A stretch of DNA of 64,000 nucleotides, taken from NCBI GenBank assembly GCA_963833235.1, contig CAWHXG010000006.1, positions 469,641 through 533,640 of the forward strand, in the 5' to 3' direction. This DNA comes from CAWHXG01 sp963833235 (GTDB lineage Bacteria > Pseudomonadota > Alphaproteobacteria > Rhodobacterales > Rhodobacteraceae). This document shows, in pieces, positions 18,411-26,777 of this stretch (position 1 is its first letter; each line of letters opens with the position of its first letter). A program made the position numbers and the translations under genes. Under the pieces are notes generated by a model. The model searched no databases. It saw only the letters and a program-made list of their open reading frames with translations, and was not told the DNA's origin.

Positions 18411-18474
18411 GCATGGCTCCTGCGGGCGGACGGCTTGCGCGCGGTCCTACCCCGGAAGGGCCTTGGAATGGAAT

Positions 18475-18498
18475 GGCGGATCGGCGGATCGGCGGATG
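18475..18498. repeat. Three tandem copies of an 8-base unit upstream of guaB
   Basis: GGCGGATC is repeated three times (last base G in the third copy) about 65 bases before the guaB start. It may be slippage-prone simple sequence in the guaB leader. No known operator is recognised in it. Confidence 0.6.
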
Positions 18499-18620
18499 GG
18501 TCCCCACGCGGCGAACCGCGCAGGGGGGAGCAGACGGCGGGGACACGCTGGCCCGGAGACATTGGGCGCAGGGGCGGCCCTGCTGAGCAACCCGTGCGGT
18601 GCGACCGCAGCGACGCGGCC

Positions 18621-19712
18621 CTAGTGGTAGAGCAGCGAGATCCCATCGTGGAAGATGTGCAGCTTGTCGCGCGCCGCGGTCATCTTCAGCTTCTCGCCGC
18701 GTTCCACATGGGCGATGCCCGGAACCTTGGCGATCATCTGGTGCTCGTCGTCTGGCGTGCCGGAATAGAGCACGGTCACCTCGCCCAGCTTCTCGGTGAT
18801 CTCCACCCCGAAATGCAGCAGCACCGGATCGCCCTCGCGCGCGATGATCAGATCCTCGGGCCGCACGCCCAGCATCACGTCGGCGCCCTGCAGATCGGGG
18901 CGCGAGGGGATCGGCACGTCGGTCTCGGAACCGGTGGGCAGGACGACGCGGGTCACCTCGCCGGTGCCGCTGATCTTGCCCGGAAAGAGGTTCATCGCGG
19001 GGCTGCCGATGAATTGCGCCACGAAGGTGTTCGCCGGCTTCTCGTAAAGCTCCAGCGGCGTGCCCACCTGGCTGATGCCGCCGCCGGCCAGCACCACGAT
19101 GCGGCTGGCGAGCGTCATCGCCTCCACCTGGTCGTGGGTGACGTAGATCATCGTGCTGTCGGGCATCAATTCCTTCAGCTGCGCGATCTCGATCCGGGTC
19201 GCGACCCGCAGGGCGGCGTCGAGGTTCGAGAGCGGCTCGTCGAAGAGATAGACCTTGGGATCGCGCACGATGGACCGGCCGATGGCGACCCGTTGCCGCT
19301 GACCGCCCGAGAGCGCCTTGGGCAGGCGATCGAGATAAGGCTCGAGCTGCAGCTTGCGGGCGGCATTGGCGATCGCGTCGTCGATCTGCTCCTTGGTCTT
19401 CTTGGCGATCTTCAGGGCGAAGGCCATGTTGTCGCGCACCGTCATGTGCGGGTAAAGCGCATAGGACTGGAACACCATCGCGATGCCGCGCTCGGACGGC
19501 GGCACGTCGTTGACGACGACGCCGTCGATCTCGAGCTTGCCGCCGGTGATCCTCTCGAGCCCCGCGATCATGCGCAGCAACGTGGACTTGCCGCAGCCCG
19601 AGGGCCCGACGAACACCACCAGCTCGCCCTGCTCGATGTTGAGGTTGATGTTGCTCAGCACCCTCACGTCGCCATAAGCCTTGGCAACATCGGTAAGATT
19701 GACTTCGGCCAT
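18621..19712 (-). CDS. aglK: Alpha-glucoside ABC transporter ATPase AglK
   Basis: ATP-hydrolysing subunit of a MalK/UgpC-type sugar importer, 363 residues. It has Walker A GPSGCGKST near residue 36-44, the signature LSGGQRQRVAIGR, Walker B VYLFDEPLSNLD, the switch His in THDQ, and a C-terminal TOBE/OB regulatory domain. The start at 19712 gives MAEVNLTDVAKAYGDV with a GGAGG-type element upstream; an in-frame N-terminal extension is discarded. It is the last gene of aglEFGAK and serves the AglF/AglG permease. MalK-type ATPases can be shared among sugar systems. Confidence 0.9.
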   Translation of the reverse strand: MAEVNLTDVAKAYGDVRVLSNINLNIEQGELVVFVGPSGCGKSTLLRMIAGLERITGGKLEIDGVVVNDVPPSERGIAMVFQSYALYPHMTVRDNMAFALKIAKKTKEQIDDAIANAARKLQLEPYLDRLPKALSGGQRQRVAIGRSIVRDPKVYLFDEPLSNLDAALRVATRIEIAQLKELMPDSTMIYVTHDQVEAMTLASRIVVLAGGGISQVGTPLELYEKPANTFVAQFIGSPAMNLFPGKISGTGEVTRVVLPTGSETDVPIPSRPDLQGADVMLGVRPEDLIIAREGDPVLLHFGVEITEKLGEVTVLYSGTPDDEHQMIAKVPGIAHVERGEKLKMTAARDKLHIFHDGISLLYH

Positions 19713-19734
19713 TCCTGTCCCCTCCCTTTCTTTT

Positions 19735-21408
19735 CTAGTTCCGCGGCACGGCGAACGCCGCCTGCCAGGGGGGCAGCCGCCACCCCGTGCCCGTATCCTC
19801 GACCTCGAACGGCCCGTCCTCGTCCAGCCGCCAGTCGCCCGGCGGCATCGGCACCTCCCGCGGCGCCTTCGACAGATTGAAGCTGCAGAACACCCGCGCA
19901 CCCTCGAGGGAACGGATGAACGACACGCCGTCGTCGGTGACGTCGGTCATCTCCAGCCCGCCCTTCAGCATCGGCGCATGGCCTTTGCGGAAGGCGATCA
20001 TCGCGCGGTAGAAGGCCAGCGTGCTGGTGGCCGACATCTCCTGGCGGTTCACCGCCAGCGCCAGATGCTCCAGTGCCACGGGCAACCAGGGATGGCCATC
20101 GGTGAAGCCGCCATGATGCGCGTCGCTGCTCCAGGGCATCGGCGTGCGGCATCCGTCCCGGCCCTTGAACTTCGGCCAGAACTTGATCCCGTAGGGATCG
20201 CGCAGATCCTCGTAAGGCACGTAGGCTTCGTTCAACCCCAGCTCCTCGCCCTGGTAAAGGCAAACCGAGCCCTTCAGCGAAAGCAGCAGGCCCGCATAGG
20301 CCCGCGCCGCCGCCGGCGTCATGTTCCACCGGGAGGGATGCCGCACCACGTCGTGGTTGGAATAGGCCCAGCAGGCCCAGCCTTCGGTCACGATCCTGTC
20401 GAAGCGTTCCAGCACGCCGGCGACGCGGCGCGGCGCGGGATAGCCGCTGGCGAGGAAATCGAAATCGTAGGCCATGTGCAGCATGTCCTCGCCGGCGGTG
20501 TATTCCGCCTGCACCTGGGTGCCACGCTGGCTTTCGCCCACCTCGCCGACGCTGGTGGTGGCGGGATACTCGTCCAGCAGCGCACGCATCTGCCTGATGA
20601 AGGCGATGTTCTCGGGCTGCGTCTTGTCGTGCAGGTGATCCTGGAAGTTATACGGGTTCACCGAGGGCGCGGTGTTATCGTTGCGAAGCTCGGGATCCAG
20701 CGGCGGGTTGTCGCGCAGCTGCCTGTCGTGGAAGTAGAAGTTGACCGTATCGAGGCGGAAGCCGTCGACCCCGCGGTTCAGCCAGAAGCGCGCCACGTCG
20801 AGCACTTCGTGCTGCACCTCCGCGCTGTGGAAGTTCAGGTCGGGCTGCTCGGCAAGGAAGTTGTGCAGGTAATACTGCATCCGCTCGGCATCCCATTCCC
20901 AGGCAGAGCCGCCGAAGATCGAAAGCCAGTTGTTGGGCGGCGTGCCGTCGGGCTTCGGGTCGGCCCAGACATACCAGTCGGCCTTCGGATTGTCGCGGCT
21001 GGCGCGGCTTTCCTTAAACCAGCGATGCTCTTCCGAGGTGTGGCTGAGCACCAGGTCGATCAGCACCTTCAGGCCAAGATCGTGGGCGCGGCTGACCAAC
21101 GCGTCGAAATCCCCCAGCGAGCCGAACATCGGGTCGACGTCGCGGTAGCTGCTGACGTCGTAGCCGTAGTCGCGCATGGGCGAACGGAAGAAAGGCGAGA
21201 TCCAGATCGCATCGACGCCGAGCTCGGCGATGTAATCCATCCGGTGGATGATGCCCGAAAGGTCGCCGATCCCGTCGTTGTTGCTGTCCTGAAAGGAGCG
21301 TGGATAGATCTGGTAGATGACCGCGCCCCGCCACCAGTCCTTGTCCACCGGGGCGGCAGGACTGGGGGCGGCGCGATAGGGCTCCGCGGTCTCGGCGAGA
21401 AAGCTCAT
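19735..21408 (-). CDS. aglA: Alpha-glucosidase, GH13 (AglA)
   Basis: A 557-residue cytoplasmic GH13 enzyme that hydrolyses imported alpha-glucosides such as sucrose, maltose or trehalose-like sugars. It shows DWWRGAVIYQIYPRSFQDSN near the start, VDAIWISPFF, VLSHTSEEH, the nucleophile Asp in GFRLDTVNFYF, the acid/base Glu in TSVGEVGE, and the transition-state Asp in YSNHDVVRH. There is no signal peptide, which fits a cytoplasmic role after uptake. It lies 21 bases after aglG and 22 before aglK in the operon, as in the agl locus of Sinorhizobium meliloti. Confidence 0.92.
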   Translation of the reverse strand: MSFLAETAEPYRAAPSPAAPVDKDWWRGAVIYQIYPRSFQDSNNDGIGDLSGIIHRMDYIAELGVDAIWISPFFRSPMRDYGYDVSSYRDVDPMFGSLGDFDALVSRAHDLGLKVLIDLVLSHTSEEHRWFKESRASRDNPKADWYVWADPKPDGTPPNNWLSIFGGSAWEWDAERMQYYLHNFLAEQPDLNFHSAEVQHEVLDVARFWLNRGVDGFRLDTVNFYFHDRQLRDNPPLDPELRNDNTAPSVNPYNFQDHLHDKTQPENIAFIRQMRALLDEYPATTSVGEVGESQRGTQVQAEYTAGEDMLHMAYDFDFLASGYPAPRRVAGVLERFDRIVTEGWACWAYSNHDVVRHPSRWNMTPAAARAYAGLLLSLKGSVCLYQGEELGLNEAYVPYEDLRDPYGIKFWPKFKGRDGCRTPMPWSSDAHHGGFTDGHPWLPVALEHLALAVNRQEMSATSTLAFYRAMIAFRKGHAPMLKGGLEMTDVTDDGVSFIRSLEGARVFCSFNLSKAPREVPMPPGDWRLDEDGPFEVEDTGTGWRLPPWQAAFAVPRN

Positions 21409-21429
21409 GTCAGGTCCGGTCCGTCGGGA

Positions 21430-22563
21430 TTACTTGACCGAACCGGCGAGCAGGCCGCGCACGAGGTAGCGTTGCATGGTGAAGAACACCAGGAGCGGGA
21501 CCGCGATGGAGACGAAGGCGGCCGTGGCCAGGATCCCCCAGTCGCCGCCGCGCGAGCCCAGCAGATCGTCGGCGATCTTCACGGTCATCACCTTGCTCTC
21601 GTCGGAGGACGGCAGGAACACCTTGGCCACAAGCAGGTCGTTCCACGTCCAGAGGAACTGGAAGATCGCGAAGGCGGCCAGCGCCGGGAAGCTGAGCGGC
21701 AGGACGATCTTGGTGAAGACCTGGAAGTCGGTCGCGCCGTCGACCTTGGCGCTTTCGATGATGTCGCGCGGCAGGCCGACCATGTAGTTCCGCAGGAGAT
21801 AGACGGCCAGCGGCAGGCCGAACCCGGTATGCGCCAGCCAAATCCCGAAGAACGACTGCCCGATCCCCACCGCGTTGTGCAGGTTCAGCATCGGCACCAG
21901 TGCCAGCTGCAGGGGCACGACGAGCAGCCCGACCACGGCGGCGATCAAGAGGCCCCGCCCGGGGAAATCCATCCAGGCCAGCGCATAGGCCGCGAAGGCC
22001 GCGATGAGGATGGGGATGATCGTCGCCGGTACGGTGACGGTGAGCGTGTTGATGAAGGCCACGTCCATCCCGTCAGAGGTCAGGACGGTCTGGTAGTTGT
22101 CGAGGCTGAATTCCGGCGGGGTCTCGGCGGCGAAGTAGATGCGCGGGCCGCGGCGGCCAGGGTCCTCGGGCAGCACGAAGCGGTAGTCGCCGTTGACCTC
22201 GACGGTCAGCGTCTCGCCGTCGCCCAGATCGGCCGTGGTTCCGGCCGGGTACTCTCCCGGCTGGCGGCCCGAGTCGCCGAAGGCATTGAGGGTGCCGGTC
22301 GCGTCGCTGTCGGCAAAGATGTTGCCCTCGATCACGTAGAGGTCGCCGTCCCGGCTCATGTTGTCGAGCGTGGCGGTGCCGCGATACGTCTGCTCCACCG
22401 AGAACGGCGCCATCCACCAGCCGGTCTCGGAAATCTGGTCCCGGTCGCGGAACGACGACACCAGAAGGCCGAGCGTCGGGATCAGCCACAATAGCACCAT
22501 GATCACCACGGCGATGTTGATGGCCCATCCGAGGGAGGTTTTCTGACCTGCGATATTGTCCAT
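21430..22563 (-). CDS. aglG: Alpha-glucoside ABC permease AglG
   Basis: A 377-residue MalG-type inner-membrane permease. One transmembrane segment near residues 12-33 is followed by a large periplasmic insert (about 40-150, with DNMSRDGDLYVIEGNIF and a YRFVLPED strand). Five more segments follow, with the EAA loop ESAKVDGATDFQVFTKIVLPL that contacts AglK. The insert is a known feature of AglG relative to MalG. It lies 13 bases downstream of aglF. It ends GLLAGSVK, as is usual for MalG-type proteins. Confidence 0.9.
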   Translation of the reverse strand: MDNIAGQKTSLGWAINIAVVIMVLLWLIPTLGLLVSSFRDRDQISETGWWMAPFSVEQTYRGTATLDNMSRDGDLYVIEGNIFADSDATGTLNAFGDSGRQPGEYPAGTTADLGDGETLTVEVNGDYRFVLPEDPGRRGPRIYFAAETPPEFSLDNYQTVLTSDGMDVAFINTLTVTVPATIIPILIAAFAAYALAWMDFPGRGLLIAAVVGLLVVPLQLALVPMLNLHNAVGIGQSFFGIWLAHTGFGLPLAVYLLRNYMVGLPRDIIESAKVDGATDFQVFTKIVLPLSFPALAAFAIFQFLWTWNDLLVAKVFLPSSDESKVMTVKIADDLLGSRGGDWGILATAAFVSIAVPLLVFFTMQRYLVRGLLAGSVK

Positions 22564-22576
22564 GTCCGGATCTCCC

Positions 22577-23557
22577 TCAGCGCATTTCTTTGCGGGCTTG
22601 CACGATGTTCCAGATCATCACCGGCAGCACGACCAGCATGATCACGAAGGCCACGGCGGTGGCGCGCCCGTCGTCGCGGAACATGAAGCTCATCATGTAA
22701 CTCGGCAGGATCTGGGTGCCGAAATTGCCGCCCGTCGTGGCGTAGACGATATCGAAGACCTTCAGCACCAGGATCGTGATCGTCGTCCAGACCACCACGA
22801 TCGTGCCCATGATCTGCGGCACCTTGATCTTGAAGAAGACCTGCGTGGCGCTTGCCCCGTCGATGATCGCGGCCTCCACCGTCTCCTCGGGGATGCCGCG
22901 CAGGGCGGCGCTGAGGATCACCATGGCAAAGCCCGTCTGGATCCAGATCAGGATGATCATGAGGAAGAAGTTGTTCCAGAAAGGGATCTGCAGCACGTCG
23001 ATCGGGTTGTCGGCGCCGAGCCCGGCCCGGATCGCGTTGATCAGGCCGATATCGGCATCGTTGGCGTAGACGAACTTCCAGATGAGCGAGGCGCCGACGA
23101 AGCTGATCGCCATGGGCATGAAGATCAGCGACTTGGCGATGTTGCCCCAGCTCAGCTTGTCGGTGAGCTGCGCGGCGAGAAGGCCGAAGGCCGTGGCCCC
23201 CGCGGGCACGACGAGCGCCCAGAGCATGTTGTTCAGAAGCGCCACGCGGAATGCCGGGTCCTCGGCCAGCGTCAGGTAGTTGCCGAGGCCCACGAAGTCG
23301 TCGCCGCTGCGCCCGTAGAGCGAGCGGATGAACGAGCCCACGACCGGATAGGCCAGGTAGAGGCCAAGCGCGAACATCGCCGGAAAGAGGAACAGCCAGG
23401 GCCGGATCTGGTTGGCGCGGTTGATGTTCTGCCCGGCATTCTTGCCCTTGGCGGGAAAGAGGACTTTGTCGAGCACCAGGTTGGAGCCGTAGAAGTAGCC
23501 GATGCACCCCCCGACGCCGATGATTATCGTCAGGATGCCCTGCAAGATTGGCGACAT
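22577..23557 (-). CDS. aglF: Alpha-glucoside ABC permease AglF
   Basis: A 326-residue MalF-type inner-membrane permease. It has an N-terminal hydrophobic anchor (ILTIIIGVGGCIGYFYG), further transmembrane segments and the EAA loop VEAAIIDGASATQVFFKIKVP that docks on AglK. It pairs with AglG to form the translocation pore. It follows aglE across an 85-base gap that holds a strong hairpin, so its expression relative to the binding protein may be set by differential mRNA stability. Confidence 0.9.
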   Translation of the reverse strand: MSPILQGILTIIIGVGGCIGYFYGSNLVLDKVLFPAKGKNAGQNINRANQIRPWLFLFPAMFALGLYLAYPVVGSFIRSLYGRSGDDFVGLGNYLTLAEDPAFRVALLNNMLWALVVPAGATAFGLLAAQLTDKLSWGNIAKSLIFMPMAISFVGASLIWKFVYANDADIGLINAIRAGLGADNPIDVLQIPFWNNFFLMIILIWIQTGFAMVILSAALRGIPEETVEAAIIDGASATQVFFKIKVPQIMGTIVVVWTTITILVLKVFDIVYATTGGNFGTQILPSYMMSFMFRDDGRATAVAFVIMLVVLPVMIWNIVQARKEMR

Positions 23558-23594
23558 GTCACGACCCTCCCCGTCGCTAGCCTTCTGTTATTGC

Positions 23595-23620
23595 GGCGCG
23601 GGCCGAAGCGGGCCCGCGCC
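23595..23620. other. Strong hairpin between aglE and aglF
   Basis: GGCGCGGGCC and GGCCCGCGCC pair perfectly (10 bp) around the loop GAAGCG. No T-tract follows on the minus strand, so it is not a simple terminator. Its place after a binding-protein gene resembles stem-loops that stabilise upstream mRNA or cause partial termination, as between malE and malF. Confidence 0.7.
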
Positions 23621-23642
23621 GATCGTCCGAGGCCCTGAGGCC

Positions 23643-24995
23643 CTACTTGATGGCGTTCCAGCGTTCCTGGATCGTGCCGGCGGCTTCTTCGGCGCTCTCG
23701 CCGCCCGTGTAGGCCACCATGCCCTTCCAGAAGGCATCCGCGCCGATCTCGGACGGCATCAGATCGGAGCCGTCGAAGCGGAACGTCGTGGCCGTGGTCA
23801 GGATCTCGTTGAGGTTGCGCTGCGAGTCGGACGGAAACACATCGACGTTGGCCTCGGTGTAGGGCGTCAGGAAGCCGGACTGCGCCATCCAGATCTCGTG
23901 CGCGATGGGCGTCTGCACGAACTCGATGAAGCCGTGAGCGACGTCGCTTTCGCGGGTCATGGCCAGCAGCGTACCGGCGCCCAGCACCGGGCGGCCCAGA
24001 TCCTTGCTTTCATAGGCGGGGAAGTAGAAGAAATCGGCGTCAAGCCCCACTTCGGTGCCTTCGGGGAAGAACGTCGGGATGAACGTCGCCTGCTTGTGAA
24101 GGTAGCATTCCGGCGGAAACTGGAAGAGGCCAAGCGGGCTTTCGCGGAAGTCGGTGTTCGGCACGGATTCTGCGCCGCCGTTCACGTAGTCGTCCGTCTT
24201 GGCGAAGAAGCCGTACTCCTCGATCGCGCCCAGCACCGCGGGATCGTCGAACGGGATCTCGTTGCTCACCCATTGGTCGTAGACCTCGGGGGGCTGGGTG
24301 CGCAGCATCATGTCTTCCACCCAGTCGGTCGCGGGCCAACCGGTGGCTGCGCCCGAACCGAGCCCGATGCACCAGGGCGTGCCGCCGTCGGCGACGATCT
24401 TGTCGGTCAGTTCCTTCAGGGCCTCCATCGTCTCGGGGACCTCATAGCCGGCCTCGTCGAAGGCCTCCGGCACGTACCAGACGATGGACTTCACGTCGAT
24501 CTTGTAGGGAAAGCCGTAAAAGGCCTCTTCGCCGTCGGGCCCTTCGGAGGTCCCAAGATCGACCCAGCTCTGTCCGGCGGCGTAGTTCTCGCCGACCCAG
24601 GTCGCGGCTTCTTCGCCCAACGGCGTCAGCGCCCCGCGACGGGCCAGGTCGGCGGCCAGGCCGGGCTGCGGGATCACCGCGATGTTGGGCGCGGAATTCG
24701 CCTGGGTGGAGATCACGATGTCCTGCTCGAAGCTGTCGGAGCCGGAATAGTTCACGGTGGCGCCGGTCGCGTCGACGAAATAGGCGATGACGCTTTCCAC
24801 CAGGTCCTTGTCGGCGCCCGTCCAGGGGCCGGTCATGGTCAGCGTCTGGCCGCTGTAGTCGTGATCGGCGGCGAAGGCCTCCAGGCTGTCCCAGTTGAAG
24901 GCGCCCTCGCCTTTCGGAAAGCGCAGGTCCTGGGCGCCGGCGGCCGTTGCCGTCAGCGCGGCCATGGCGACGCCTGTCAAAAGGATACGTTTCAT
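23643..24995 (-). CDS. aglE: Alpha-glucoside-binding protein AglE
   Basis: A 450-residue periplasmic solute-binding protein that delivers alpha-glucosides to AglFG. A signal peptide (MKRILLTGVAMAALTATAAGAQ) is followed by a mature extracellular solute-binding fold, with VINYSGSDSFEQDI-like lobes and GFPYKIDVKSIVWYVPEAF. The end AAGTIQERWNAIK is typical. First gene of the operon; its promoter must lie in the 459-base divergent region before 25455. No LacI-type aglR regulator is seen beside it, unlike in rhizobial agl loci. Confidence 0.9.
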   Translation of the reverse strand: MKRILLTGVAMAALTATAAGAQDLRFPKGEGAFNWDSLEAFAADHDYSGQTLTMTGPWTGADKDLVESVIAYFVDATGATVNYSGSDSFEQDIVISTQANSAPNIAVIPQPGLAADLARRGALTPLGEEAATWVGENYAAGQSWVDLGTSEGPDGEEAFYGFPYKIDVKSIVWYVPEAFDEAGYEVPETMEALKELTDKIVADGGTPWCIGLGSGAATGWPATDWVEDMMLRTQPPEVYDQWVSNEIPFDDPAVLGAIEEYGFFAKTDDYVNGGAESVPNTDFRESPLGLFQFPPECYLHKQATFIPTFFPEGTEVGLDADFFYFPAYESKDLGRPVLGAGTLLAMTRESDVAHGFIEFVQTPIAHEIWMAQSGFLTPYTEANVDVFPSDSQRNLNEILTTATTFRFDGSDLMPSEIGADAFWKGMVAYTGGESAEEAAGTIQERWNAIK

Positions 24996-25454
24996 GCTGA
25001 ACCTCCCAGTTCATCGGCGCCATCGGTGCGCCGGATAGGTATCGGCGCGTGATCCGCGCCTGCGTTGATCGGTCTCTGCCGGTCCCGGCGAAATGTTTCC
25101 CGCTGGCGCCGGATCGACCTGTGCCGCAACCGTTAGCCGATTAAGCACGGCTGTCAAACCCTTGACTGGCTTTGAATGTTAGCGCAGGCGGATGGTCCTG
25201 GCAGCTACCGGGCGAATGCTCGGCGGCTGAGCCGAAGCCCGCACCAAAGCCCGCCCCGAAGCCCGGACCGAAGCTTGCGCCGGTCGCCGCCGAAAACCTC
25301 TTTGACCTTGCCGCCGCGGGCGGGCTACCGAACCGCAGGCCGACCCCGCCAGGGTCGCAATTCACGAGGGCCGCCGCCCGCATGGCCCCCCAGCTCGCGC
25401 GATATTCGCGGGCAGGAGGCGGGCGGGGGCGGCTCACCACCAAGGACGATGGCC
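24996..25454. other. Divergent intergenic region aglE / beta-glucosidase
   Basis: This 459-base region must carry promoters for both the agl operon and the glucosidase-glucokinase pair. A clear LacI-type palindrome was not found by eye. It holds four 12-base imperfect repeats at 25234-25281. In-frame open reading frames run through on both strands, but they have low-complexity KPAP or GFGA translations and no recognisable protein start, so no gene is called. Confidence 0.5.
25234..25281. repeat. Four 12-base imperfect tandem repeats
   Basis: Units close to GAAGCCCGCACC occur four times in register (25234, 25246, 25258, 25270), with two to four differences between copies; the last is most divergent. 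The repeats sit in the divergent agl region. They may bind a regulator or simply reflect slippage in GC-rich spacer DNA. Confidence 0.65.
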
Positions 25455-26777
25455 ATGCCTCTTTCCCGCAAGGACTTCCCCGAAGGGTTCGTGTTCGGCA
25501 CGGCGACCTCGGCCTACCAGATCGAGGGCCATGCCCAGGGCGGCGCCGGCCCCACCCACTGGGACAGCTTCGCGGCCACCCCAGGCAACGTGAAGAACGC
25601 CGAGAACGGCGATCTGGCCTGCGACCACCTCAACCGCTTTGCCGAAGACATGGGGCTGGTGGCCGATGCCAACCTCGACGCCTACCGCTTCTCGACCTCC
25701 TGGGCGCGGGTTCTGCCGGAGGGCTCCGGCACGCCGAACGAGGCTGGCCTCGATTTCTACGACCGGCTGGTGGACCGGATGCTGGAGCTGGGGCTGAAGC
25801 CCGCCGCGACCCTGTATCATTGGGAGCTGCCGCAGCCGCTGGCCGATGCCGGCGGCTGGCGCAACCGCGACACCACAGCGCATTTCGGCGACTTTGCGGC
25901 TTTGATCGCCGAGCGGCTTGGCGACAGACTGTGGTCGGCCGCACCGATCAACGAGCCGTGGTGCGTGGCGTGGCTCTCGCATTTCCTCGGCCAGCACGCG
26001 CCGGGGATGCGCGACATCCGCGCCACCGCCCGGGCGATGCATCACGTGCTGCTGGCGCATGGCCGCGCGACGGAAGCGATGCGCGCGGGCGGCATGACCA
26101 ACCTCGGCGCGGTGTGCAACTTCGAGTATGCCCACCCCGCCGACGACAGCGCCGAGGCGGCCGCCGTCGCCGCGCGCTACGACGCGATCTACAACCGCTT
26201 CTTCCTAGGCGGCATCTTCAAGGGCGCGTATCCCGATCTGGTGCTGGAGGGGCTGGAGCCGCACCTGCCGCAGGGCTGGCAGGACGATTTCGCGACGATC
26301 CAGGCGCCGGTCGACTGGCTGGGGCTGAACTACTACACCTGCAAGCGCATCGCCCCCGCGCCTGGCCCCTGGCCGTCGCTGACCGAAGTGGAAGGGCCGC
26401 TTCCGAAGACCTTCATGGATTGGGAGATCTACCCCGAGGGCCTGCACCATTTCCTCACCATGGCGGCCCGCGACTTCACCGGCGACCTGCCGCTTTACGT
26501 GACCGAAAGCGGGATGGCCGCGCCAGATATCGTCCGGGATGGCGCCGTCAACGACCAGCCGCGGATCGACTACATCGCCGCGCATGGGGCGCAGGTGCGC
26601 CGGGCGATCGAGGAAGGCGCGCCGGTGAAGGGCTATTTCGTCTGGTCGCTGATGGACAATTACGAATGGTCGCTGGGGTACGAGAAGCGCTTTGGCCTGG
26701 TGCACGTGGATTTCGACACGCTGGAGCGGACGCCGAAGGCCTCCTGGCACGCGCTGAAGGCGGGGCTGGCCCGGTGA
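25455..26777 (+). CDS. Beta-glucosidase, GH1
   Basis: A 440-residue family-1 glycoside hydrolase. It shows FPEGFVFGTATSAYQIEG at the N-terminus, HWELPQPL, the acid/base Glu in INEPWCVAW, NYYTCKR, and the nucleophile Glu in YVTESGMAAPD, then a late GYFVWSLMDNYEW that shapes the glucose site. It has no signal peptide and so acts on imported beta-glucosides. The ATG at 25455 is preferred: AAGGA stands eight bases upstream, whereas an ATG six bases earlier almost touches it. The stop overlaps the glucokinase start (GTGA). Confidence 0.9.
   Translation: MPLSRKDFPEGFVFGTATSAYQIEGHAQGGAGPTHWDSFAATPGNVKNAENGDLACDHLNRFAEDMGLVADANLDAYRFSTSWARVLPEGSGTPNEAGLDFYDRLVDRMLELGLKPAATLYHWELPQPLADAGGWRNRDTTAHFGDFAALIAERLGDRLWSAAPINEPWCVAWLSHFLGQHAPGMRDIRATARAMHHVLLAHGRATEAMRAGGMTNLGAVCNFEYAHPADDSAEAAAVAARYDAIYNRFFLGGIFKGAYPDLVLEGLEPHLPQGWQDDFATIQAPVDWLGLNYYTCKRIAPAPGPWPSLTEVEGPLPKTFMDWEIYPEGLHHFLTMAARDFTGDLPLYVTESGMAAPDIVRDGAVNDQPRIDYIAAHGAQVRRAIEEGAPVKGYFVWSLMDNYEWSLGYEKRFGLVHVDFDTLERTPKASWHALKAGLAR

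Noticed and set aside
16737..19880. A 1047-residue open frame on the plus strand
   Set aside because: It runs antisense to guaB and aglK. Its translation is His/Gly/Asp/Arg-rich low complexity with no motif, the usual shadow of high-GC third positions on the opposite strand.
19681..22494. A 937-residue open frame on the plus strand
   Set aside because: Antisense to aglA and aglG; no recognisable motif.
25172..25454. Proline-rich KPAP coding sequence or N-terminal extension of the glucosidase
   Set aside because: The GH1 family N-terminus begins at the ATG at 25455 with a good ribosome-binding site. The upstream frame has low-complexity composition and is open on the opposite strand too.
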